Assembly (NCBI RefSeq): GCF_005144585.1
Contig: NZ_SSMQ01000040.1
Location: 48,885-112,884 of the forward strand
Direction of reading: 5' to 3'
From: Polyangium fumosum
Lineage (GTDB): Bacteria > Myxococcota_A > Polyangia > Polyangiales > Polyangiaceae
Length of the DNA stretch: 64,000 nucleotides
Of the stretch, positions 35,901-42,833 are shown piece after piece. Under the pieces are notes generated by a model. The model was not told the DNA's origin. It saw nothing but the letters and a program-made list of their open reading frames with translations, and made no database searches. The stretch's first letter is position 1. Each line of letters begins with the position of its first letter. The translations under genes were made by a program, and so were the position numbers.

Positions 35901-37079
35901 TCATGTATCCGGCGGTCGACAGCAAAAGGTCACCGCCTGCTCGGGGTCTTCCTGCACGTCTCCGCTCGGCGCTCCACCACTCGGCTCGCACGCGCCCGGG
36001 AGATACGCTGGCGGCGTGATCTCCTTGCTGCCGATCGGCAGGCCTGTGGGGAACACGTTCGTGCACTGTTCGCCGAAGGACGCGATTGGGTCGTCCGAGA
36101 GGAGCTTCGAACACGCGCCATCCTCGAACGTGCGGACGCGCGCGAGGCATCCGCCGCCGCCGGCTGCGCCACACGCGCATGCCGTGCACGCGCGTCCTTC
36201 GATCCAGCCTTGCCGCTCGTTCGTCACCTCGTACACGACGAACCGCTTGCCCTTGTCCCAGCCCGTGGGGCACGTGTGCTCCCCCGTCCGCTTGACGCAC
36301 GTGTGAAACGCGTCGGGCATGGGGCGGATCGACGGTAGACACGAGAGACTCGTGGCGTTGCACGTCGGGATCAGGCAGCCGATCGCCGAGGTCTTCCACG
36401 TGGGCTCGGGCAGGCCGTAGTGAGCGACGGGGAGCGGCTCTGCGAAGGGCTCGCATGCTTCGCCGACGGGAGGCCCGAGGGGCGAGACGACAATCGACTG
36501 CGCGCACAAGGCGGAGCCGCACATCGCGCCCGCGGCGAGGGCGTGCGCATCGGTGCAGGAGCCGTCCCACCCTTCCGGTCCGCCAAATGGCAAGCTCGTG
36601 CCCGCGGCATCGCAGATCGCGGAACGGATCTCGATGGTTTCGGGGAGCGTAGTGCAGGCGCCGGTCGGTTCGGTGCATTTGCACGGATCGCAGTTCGCCG
36701 GCGGGGCGGAGACGTCTGCGTGGCCGAGGAAGACCGGGAAGGCCTCCTCTCCGTCGGCACCAAGTGCGGGGCAGCGTGTGGGGGCCTCGGTCGAGGGACC
36801 GTGCCAGAGCGCGCGGAGGTCCCAGTCGTCGGGGGGGGGCGGGATGCAGGGGCCTGCGCAGCCGATGGCGGAGGAGGTGCTGGCGTCGTTCGCGTCCGGT
36901 CCGGCGTCGGGCCGGTAACAGACCCCCTCAATGCATAAGCTATCAGCGTAAACACACGGGAAATCTGGACCGCAGGGGAAGCTGGTTCCCGCGTCGCCGT
37001 TGCACCCGTGCACAACGAACGCGAGGAGGGTTCCCGTCATCGCCGAGATCGCGAGCAGAAGCGCGGGCTTGGTCTTCAT
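35901..37079 (-). CDS. Cys-rich lipoprotein of unknown function
   Basis: A 392-aa lipoprotein starting at ATG 37079 (lipobox VHGC). About 35 Cys are spread through the protein, with clusters such as FPCGPDFPCVYADSLCIEGVCY near the N-terminus and NCDPCKCTEPTGAC, GRACTACACGAAGGGGC later. The N-terminal CVYADSLCIEGVCY looks like a Dickkopf-type module. No catalytic motif is seen. It is another member of the extracellular lipoprotein set of this window. Confidence 0.78.
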   Translation of the reverse strand: MKTKPALLLAISAMTGTLLAFVVHGCNGDAGTSFPCGPDFPCVYADSLCIEGVCYRPDAGPDANDASTSSAIGCAGPCIPPPPDDWDLRALWHGPSTEAPTRCPALGADGEEAFPVFLGHADVSAPPANCDPCKCTEPTGACTTLPETIEIRSAICDAAGTSLPFGGPEGWDGSCTDAHALAAGAMCGSALCAQSIVVSPLGPPVGEACEPFAEPLPVAHYGLPEPTWKTSAIGCLIPTCNATSLSCLPSIRPMPDAFHTCVKRTGEHTCPTGWDKGKRFVVYEVTNERQGWIEGRACTACACGAAGGGGCLARVRTFEDGACSKLLSDDPIASFGEQCTNVFPTGLPIGSKEITPPAYLPGACEPSGGAPSGDVQEDPEQAVTFCCRPPDT

Positions 37080-37103
37080 ACAGGCTATCATACCACAAAA
37101 CGT

Positions 37104-38399
37104 TCAGGTTCCAGAACGCCAAACCGCGGCCAGACTGAACCCGCCCATCACGCTGGGACCGCTCCATATCTCCTCCATGCTGCCAGAACGTAGCGGCGTC
37201 CTATCTCGAAGGACGACGACGTCAGCGGTGAAACGGACCTGGAAGGGTCCCCATGCCTGAAGCTCGATGCCTGCACTGGCGCCAGCACCCCCGCGGAACC
37301 TCCATGCAGACGATGGCGGCATCCGTATGGTGTTCGTCTCATGTCCAATGCCGCCGAGATGCCCCAAAAAACACCCGAAGAAGAGGGTGCGCGTCACGCA
37401 AAGGGCAGGCAATACGCCTACTGTGACGCCTCGGATAGGCCACCCTTCGATCTCGAACGGAGACCATGCGGCGCGGGCATCGAGGCGAACCGACACGGGC
37501 GGCGCCACCTCGCGATCGACCGAAACGACGAAGCCCGATGCGGGGAGCTGCGAAACTGCACCGAGTACGAGAATCCCGCCCGCACCGAAGGACCAGCGCC
37601 GTTCCATCGGCGAGCTTGGGGGCCTCGCTGCGGGCTTGGACGGCGCGGAGTTCGGGAAGCTGGACGCTGCGAGCGGCGATGGCGCCAAGGTTGCCGCCGC
37701 GGGCATCGCGGGCGCTGACGGCGGGGCAGAGCTCGACGAGGACGGCGGCGGAATGGGCTCGAGCACGAGCAGCGGCACGGTCTCACGCCCTCCCTTCGAC
37801 GCATCGACCGTCTGCACCGCGTCCTTGAACCCCGACAGCCTCGCGCGGATCTCGTGACGCCCTGGCTTGACAAACACATAAAAATCGTTTCTCCCGATCG
37901 ACGCAGGTTCGAGCTCGCCATCGATCCACACCTCCGCGCCGAGGTGAGAGACGGTGATGTCGAGGCGACACACCTGCGGGCGAGCCCGCTCGAACGCCGC
38001 GACGATCTGCCGCCGCTCGCTGGGCGGGATGTCGTGTCCGTCGATGAACGCCAGGAAGAGGTGTTGCACGGCCTCTGCGATCGCCCCTCCCTCCAGGGCA
38101 ATGAGCCCGAGACGGCCGCGGAGCCGAGCGTCGTCACGGATCTGGAGCGCGTCGGAGTAGGCCTCGACCGCCTCGGAGAGCCTGCCCGCGGCGCGGGCCT
38201 TGTCGCCCTTGCGCGAGAGCTCCGCGAAGCGCGCGGCGCGAACGGCCGCGGAGCTCGTGCTCGGCGAGGAACTCGGTCCATCGTCGGCGCGCGCGAGCCT
38301 GGAGACGAGGAGCAGCACGAGCACGAGCCACGCGAGGCGAAGGTGCATCGAGCTCGATCGTATCCGGGGACGAACCACGCCGGAGGAACGAAGCTTCAT
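37104..38399 (-). CDS. PEGA-domain envelope protein
   Basis: A 431-aa protein. ATG at 38399 overlaps the preceding gene's stop by ATGA; a shorter ATG at 38348 gives a cleaner signal peptide (AWLVLVLLLVSRLARA). A short TPR-like helical region (about 40-115) precedes a PEGA-type beta domain (AEVWIDGELEPASIG, VFVKPGRHEIRARLSGF), then a Ser/Pro/Ala linker. The last ~190 residues alternate in hydrophobicity and end in VMGGFSLAAVWRSGT, which may be an outer-membrane barrel. It is third in an operon with the sigma factor. Confidence 0.75.
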   Translation of the reverse strand: MKLRSSGVVRPRIRSSSMHLRLAWLVLVLLLVSRLARADDGPSSSPSTSSAAVRAARFAELSRKGDKARAAGRLSEAVEAYSDALQIRDDARLRGRLGLIALEGGAIAEAVQHLFLAFIDGHDIPPSERRQIVAAFERARPQVCRLDITVSHLGAEVWIDGELEPASIGRNDFYVFVKPGRHEIRARLSGFKDAVQTVDASKGGRETVPLLVLEPIPPPSSSSSAPPSAPAMPAAATLAPSPLAASSFPNSAPSKPAARPPSSPMERRWSFGAGGILVLGAVSQLPASGFVVSVDREVAPPVSVRLDARAAWSPFEIEGWPIRGVTVGVLPALCVTRTLFFGCFLGHLGGIGHETNTIRMPPSSAWRFRGGAGASAGIELQAWGPFQVRFTADVVVLRDRTPLRSGSMEEIWSGPSVMGGFSLAAVWRSGT

Positions 38400-38731
38400 C
38401 CCCGCCGCTTCTTGCGGTCGAAGATGCCGGCTGTCGCATTCCACGCGACGAGGTGGAGTGTGTCCATCACGTGCTCCTTCTCTTCTTCCGTGAGCTGATA
38501 CCCGACAAACTTGGCGCGATTCCGCTCTTGCCCTGGTTTGAGGCTCTTGGTGTTGATGTACAGGCACCCGTCGGTGCCGAAGGCAAACTCCGTCGGGATC
38601 ACCGCGGGCGGGGCATCGTCTTCGAGGACCCCGGCGACCTTGGATTCGTCGGGCTTCGTGGTGCGCGTGGCCCTCCGCGGGCGTGGGGTCGAGGGGGCTG
38701 CGGTTTGGCTCTGGGGTTGACGTTTGGGCAT
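38396..38731 (-). CDS. Small basic protein in sigma-factor operon
   Basis: A 111-aa unrecognised protein. ATG 38731 was chosen because AAGGTGA precedes it. The N-terminal 35 residues are basic and disordered (TPRPRRATRTTKP), then a compact part with FAFGTDGCLYINTKSLKPG and a helical end. There is one Cys and no signal peptide. It sits 46 nt after the sigma factor and overlaps the PEGA gene by 4 nt, so it is co-translated with both and may belong to the same signalling unit. Confidence 0.7.
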   Translation of the reverse strand: MPKRQPQSQTAAPSTPRPRRATRTTKPDESKVAGVLEDDAPPAVIPTEFAFGTDGCLYINTKSLKPGQERNRAKFVGYQLTEEEKEHVMDTLHLVAWNATAGIFDRKKRRG

Positions 38732-38777
38732 GATGATCACCTTGAAGGGCGTGGTGGTTTCGTGGATTCGGGTGGCC

Positions 38778-39848
38778 TTACTCCCGACCTCGCTTCAGCG
38801 GGGGTTTCGTGGCCCGCAATCGTTTCAGCGCCTCCGGGGAGAGCGTGCCGCTTGGGCTCACGGTCGACGCGGAAGCGGAGTTCGCGGAGCGCGGCGAAGA
38901 GGGCGTGGGTGCCTCCGTGGGATGCGAATGCGGCGGCGGCGCCGCGCCGGTCAGGTCGCGATCGAACACCAACGGCGGCACGTCGAGACCCGCGCAAGCC
39001 TGGCGGGGTTTGTCGTCGTCGTCCAACTGCAGGGTGACCATCACGAGGCCGGCGGGAGCGACCCCGACGACCACCACCAAGATGAGGAGGGCCAGAAGGA
39101 CCCCGACCGGACCCATGGAGAGGACGGAGGGTGTGGCCGGCACTCTCGGTGGGGATGGCGGTGGTGGCGCCGGGGGATGCGGAGGCTCGCCAGGACCCCC
39201 AGGCCCGCCTGGTCCCCCAAACGAGGGCAAACGGCCCTCGGCCTCCCAGATGGCGCACATCGCGGCCTTGAACTCGGGCCGGATGGCGAGCAGGCCCGGG
39301 AGCAGGAGCGCGCCGCGCCGACGGTTCTTTTCCTCGTCGCTATGGCCGCGAATCCGTCGCCCGAGCTCCGAACAGGTCCGCCAAACCCGCGATTGCACGC
39401 TGGACGGGGTGAGGCCCTCTTCCTCGGCGATGTCTCGATCGGTGCGGTCGTAGATCCTGCTCGCCACGACCAGACGCCTCGTTTGCGGATCGAGCGCGTC
39501 GAGGGCCTCCATCAAGGCGAGAGCCTCGGCGGCCTGCTCTTCGATGTCCCCCTCGGGGGCGAGTTCGTCCGGCGCGAGCGTCTCGTCCAGCCGGGCGGCT
39601 TCCCGCGCCGCGCGGTGTCGCAGACGGTCGGCCACACGCGCCGCGAGCTTGAACAACGCGAGCTGCGCCTCGCGCGGGGTCGCAGGGATCAGCTCGGGGT
39701 GTTTCCCGACCTCGGCCCATACATCTTGCGCGGCATCCGCCGCATCCCGGTCGCAGAGCCGAAGATATCGGAACCACCTCGGCAGGAACTCCGCGTACCT
39801 CCGGTAAAGGTCGAGGAACGACGGCGAGGGGACAGGTTCGGTGGTCAC
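38778..39848 (-). CDS. ECF-like sigma factor fused to a membrane segment
   Basis: A 356-aa protein with GTG start at 39848. Residues about 1-165 form a sigma-70-type region 2/4 pair (YLRLCDRDAADAAQDVW and the SRIYDRTDRDIAEEEGLTPSSVQSRVWR helix-turn-helix). A Pro/Gly-rich stretch (about 210-240) is followed by a strongly hydrophobic helix (SMGPVGVLLALLILVVVVGV) and a Ser/Thr/Pro tail of ~90 residues that would be outside the membrane. Sigma factors are normally soluble, so the C-terminal anchor is odd. Co-transcribed with a 111-aa protein and a PEGA-domain protein. Confidence 0.8.
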   Translation of the reverse strand: MTTEPVPSPSFLDLYRRYAEFLPRWFRYLRLCDRDAADAAQDVWAEVGKHPELIPATPREAQLALFKLAARVADRLRHRAAREAARLDETLAPDELAPEGDIEEQAAEALALMEALDALDPQTRRLVVASRIYDRTDRDIAEEEGLTPSSVQSRVWRTCSELGRRIRGHSDEEKNRRRGALLLPGLLAIRPEFKAAMCAIWEAEGRLPSFGGPGGPGGPGEPPHPPAPPPPSPPRVPATPSVLSMGPVGVLLALLILVVVVGVAPAGLVMVTLQLDDDDKPRQACAGLDVPPLVFDRDLTGAAPPPHSHPTEAPTPSSPRSANSASASTVSPSGTLSPEALKRLRATKPPLKRGRE

Positions 39849-40325
39849 ACCTCTACTGGACAGCTCAGAGGCGTTTCCATGCAGGCCATGTCGATTTTTT
39901 TTCGTCGGCGGGTTCTACGTTACAAACCGCGACGAGCGTTTGTACACCGAGCTCGCGTGGCAGGCGGGGCGCGGCTTGTCCGCCGCCGTGGAGGGGCTTG
40001 ATGGCGACGAGGCGGCCGAGCTTCGTGTCGCGCGCGTGCCCTTCCTCCGCGGGCGACGGGCGCGCCGGCAGGGGGTCGTGAAGCTCGCTCCTCATGACGC
40101 GGGGGGCCGAGCCTCTCACGCACAGGAGAAGCAGGCAGGAGACAACCGTACGTGTGCCGAAGAGAACGGCGTATCGCGTACGGAGCGACGGCAAGCGTGA
40201 ACGCGGTCTTCGACCTCGTTCACGGTCCACTCGGACATGAAAAAGTGTGCTCTGGCCAAAGGAAGAATGCCCGTGCTCCGTCGAACGCGCACACAGGGCC
40301 CACTCCCCTGCACAAGGAGGATTTG
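39849..40325. other. Intergenic region with possible kinase-fragment relic
   Basis: A 477-nt stretch without a convincing gene between the sigma factor and the 168-aa gene. It includes an 8-T run at 39893-39902 and, on the minus strand at 39979-40050, a reading frame with ARDTKLGRLVAIKPLHGG. That resembles the ATP-lid region of Hanks kinases (usual form ARDxxLGRxVAIKxL). No glycine loop or HRD follows, so at most it is a degraded fragment. The 3' end carries the strong AAGGAGG ribosome site of the next gene at 40314-40320. Confidence 0.45.
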
Positions 40326-40832
40326 ATGTCCGAGAATTCGATTGGCAAGTACACGGGTGATGGTGTCGTCGACGCGTCGCCATTCAAGCACAAACTCGTC
40401 GACCTCAAGCGCGGCGATATGCCGAAGCTCAAGCGCTCGAAGCCGGGCTGCGCAGGCGTGCTCGTCGACCTCGCGAAGGCGATGCCCGAGCACGGCGACG
40501 AGGCCCGTATCCATCCGGATTGGCATGCCGAGATCGTCGAGGTCAAGCAGACCCTCGACGCGATCCGCGCGCAGCGCCCCGAGGCCGACAAGCTCGCCGA
40601 GGTCCTTCGGGAGAGCGAGGCCTATTATGAAGACAAACTCGAGGTCTTGATCAGCAGGGTCGGCAAGGCCGTCGTCGATACCGCGAAGGGCGAGGACAAG
40701 CCCGGCCTGCTCGCGACGTTCGAATCGACGCTCCGGTACCGCGCGCAATACGCGGAGAAGAGCGCCGCGACCCGCCGCAAGAACCAGCAGAACGCCGCCC
40801 CGCCCGCCGCCGAGCCCTCCACCCGGGGCTGA
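40326..40832 (+). CDS. Unknown 168-aa protein, highly charged
   Basis: A soluble 168-aa protein. ATG 40326 is preceded by AAGGAGG (40314-40320) at 5-nt spacing, one of the best ribosome sites in this window. Sequence is rich in Lys, Asp, Glu and Ala and looks largely helical (DLAKAMPEH, EVKQTLDAIRAQRPEADKLAEVL). A Pro/Ala tail ends it. No motif is recognised. A 46-nt hairpin follows 23 nt after the stop, before the M35-like gene. Confidence 0.75.
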   Translation: MSENSIGKYTGDGVVDASPFKHKLVDLKRGDMPKLKRSKPGCAGVLVDLAKAMPEHGDEARIHPDWHAEIVEVKQTLDAIRAQRPEADKLAEVLRESEAYYEDKLEVLISRVGKAVVDTAKGEDKPGLLATFESTLRYRAQYAEKSAATRRKNQQNAAPPAAEPSTRG

Positions 40833-40855
40833 GCGGAATCCTCATCCCGCACCGA

Positions 40856-40901
40856 CGTGGACTTGCGATGCTCCTTTCCGGGAGGGCATCGCAGGTCCAC
40901 G
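40856..40901 (+). terminator. Strong 16-bp hairpin after the 168-aa gene
   Basis: CGTGGACTTGCGATGC at 40856-40871 pairs with GCATCGCAGGTCCACG at 40886-40901; 15 of 16 are Watson-Crick and one is T:G. The 14-nt loop has a further TCC/GGA pair. It is 23 nt after the upstream stop and 91 nt before the M35-like start. There is no T-run, so it may act with a different termination mode or as an RNA-stabilising element. Confidence 0.6.
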
Positions 40902-40992
40902 AAGGTCGCCAAGCCGGAGGCGCCTCGTGGCGTACGGAGCGCTCGATCTCGCGCGCGAACGCGGTTAGGATGGCCACGGGGAGAGCATCCGG

Positions 40993-42141
40993 ATGAGCAA
41001 GGCCGCCACCGATAGGTTCGACGAAGCGCTGAAGACGCTGGAAGACTTCTGCGTGCAAAGGCAGAACCCGAGCGCGTATTTCGGCGTGCTCCACTGGCTC
41101 CAGAAGCAGCCGAACAGGGACACGGCCCGGGCGACGATCGGAGCCCGCATTTCCCTCGACACCCACGGCCCCCTGCCCGCGGATCGGAAGCTCGCGCGCG
41201 CCTTCCTGCTCCTCTCGGCCACGTGCGAGAACAAAAGCGAGGCCCAGGTGGGTCTGCTTCGACAGGAGCTGCTCGCAGTGCCGCAGGGCGCTTTTGGTGC
41301 GAAGGTCCTGACGATGCTCAACGCGGCGATCGCCCGCCAGCCCTACCTCCCGGGCTCGGTCGTCCTCGATGCGACCCTGCAAACGAAGATCGCGGAGGCG
41401 GGCTTCGCGAAGGCGAGCATCCTGGACGCGTTCGAGACGGCGAAGTTCGTCCTCGGAAAAGCAAAGCTCCTCCTCGACGCCGGGCAATGCAGCGCCGCCT
41501 ATACGCGGTGGTTCGGGACCATGGATGCGGCCCGATACGACACCGTGAAGGGGAACATCTCGAACCTCGTGTTCGCCGCCCACGCGAAGCCCGTCGTGAT
41601 CCGTTACCTCGCGACCCCCGATTTCGGCAGCACGGAGAAGCAAACCTTCCAGCGATACAGCGGCAAGCGAGAAGCCCTGATCGCGCTCGGCGACAAGTTC
41701 TTCGGCTCGAACGCGGGGCGGCGGCCCCGGTCCAACGTCTACGACCTCCCCACGTACGGCGCGGCCGTGAACAAGGTGATGGAGCTCAACGACGAGAAGG
41801 CCAAGGCGGAAGCCACAGTCCTGAAAGAAGCGCAGAAGTTCTCCGACGTGGCCAAGCAGAACGCGGTGACGGAGGCCGGCTTCAGGGAGATCGAGGTCAA
41901 CATCGACGCGAAACGCAAAGCGTTGGTCGCTGCCTTCAAGGACGACTACGTCATCGGATACACGGGCGTCATCGTCCACGAGCTCAGCCACCACGTCGCC
42001 GGGACGATCGACCTGACGAGCGAGGGGGTCACGATGTACGGCTACAACCTGTGCAGATTCCTCGCCGCGAACAGCCCGAAGAGCGCGATCAAGAACGCCG
42101 ACAACTATCGGCTGTTCTGCGACGAGTTTCTGCCTGCTTGA
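40993..42141 (+). CDS. Aspzincin-like (M35-type) putative metallopeptidase
   Basis: A 382-aa protein. Near the C-terminus it has HELSHH (HExxH, residues 329-333) followed by GTID (Gly337-Thr338-x-Asp340) and YGYN at about 349-352. It then has NADNYRLFCDEF, like the NADSYxYF end of peptidyl-Lys metalloendopeptidases. This is close to the aspzincin signature HExxH + GTxD...YG, but with six extra residues between the Asp and Tyr-Gly. The large N-terminal part is unlike known pro-domains. No signal peptide is seen, so secretion would need another route. Enzyme activity is inferred only. Confidence 0.6.
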   Translation: MSKAATDRFDEALKTLEDFCVQRQNPSAYFGVLHWLQKQPNRDTARATIGARISLDTHGPLPADRKLARAFLLLSATCENKSEAQVGLLRQELLAVPQGAFGAKVLTMLNAAIARQPYLPGSVVLDATLQTKIAEAGFAKASILDAFETAKFVLGKAKLLLDAGQCSAAYTRWFGTMDAARYDTVKGNISNLVFAAHAKPVVIRYLATPDFGSTEKQTFQRYSGKREALIALGDKFFGSNAGRRPRSNVYDLPTYGAAVNKVMELNDEKAKAEATVLKEAQKFSDVAKQNAVTEAGFREIEVNIDAKRKALVAAFKDDYVIGYTGVIVHELSHHVAGTIDLTSEGVTMYGYNLCRFLAANSPKSAIKNADNYRLFCDEFLPA

Positions 42142-42150
42142 CGGGGCCGC

Positions 42151-42768
42151 TCAGAGCGCGGCGAGCGCGGCGAGGACCTGGTCGGCGTGGCCGTCGACCT
42201 TCACGTTCGCGAACCGCTTCGCGATCCGGCCTTGCGCGTCGATGATCACCGTCGTGCGCAGCGCGCCTTCGAACGTCCTGCCGTAATTCGTCTTCGTCCC
42301 CCACGCCCCGTAGGCGCGGTGCACGGCGCCGTCCGTGTCGGCGAGCAGCGGGAAGCCGAGGCTGTATTTCGCCTTGAACTTCACGTGCGAGTTGACGCTG
42401 TCGCGGCTCACGCCGAGCACGACGGCGCCCTTGCCCTGCAACGTCGCGAGGTTGTCCTGGAACGCGCACGCCTCGCGCGTGCACCCGGGCGTGTCGTCCT
42501 TGGGGTAGAAATAAAGGACCACGCGTTTCCCGGCGAAATCGGAGAGTGACACGGTCGTCCCCGCGTCCGAGAGGAGCGAGAAGGCCGGGGCCGCCTCGCC
42601 GCCGCCCGTCGCCGCGGCCGGCTTGGCCGGAGCGGGGGCCGCCGCAGCCTTTTTCGCCGGCGCGGCGGCCTTCTTCGCGGGAGCGGCCGCTTTCTTCGCG
42701 GGAGCGGCCTTCTTCGTGGTGGGGGTCTTCTTCGTCGTGGTCGCCCTGGTCTTGTATGACGTCGCCAT
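42151..42768 (-). CDS. bcp: Bcp-type peroxiredoxin with Lys/Ala-rich N-tail
   Basis: A 205-aa protein. The C-terminal ~150 residues are a thioredoxin-fold peroxiredoxin with the peroxidatic Cys in DDTPGCTREACAF; the second Cys five residues on is the resolving Cys of the Bcp/PrxQ class. The first ~57 residues are made of PAKKAAA repeats, like the C-tail of histone H1 or Hc-type proteins, so the enzyme probably binds DNA or other polyanions. ATG 42768 follows GGAGGACC. It converges with the M35-like gene, 9 nt between stops. Confidence 0.88.
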   Translation of the reverse strand: MATSYKTRATTTKKTPTTKKAAPAKKAAAPAKKAAAPAKKAAAAPAPAKPAAATGGGEAAPAFSLLSDAGTTVSLSDFAGKRVVLYFYPKDDTPGCTREACAFQDNLATLQGKGAVVLGVSRDSVNSHVKFKAKYSLGFPLLADTDGAVHRAYGAWGTKTNYGRTFEGALRTTVIIDAQGRIAKRFANVKVDGHADQVLAALAAL

Positions 42769-42833
42769 GCCCGGTCCTCCTCTGCGCGCGGACGAACCGT
42801 AGCGCAGGAGCGAGGCCGGACGCAATGGGTCCG

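Noticed and set aside
39841..40200. Plus-strand open frame of 119 aa opposite the sigma gene start
   Set aside because: It has no signal, no motif, no ribosome site and Arg/Gly-rich composition; the region looks non-coding.
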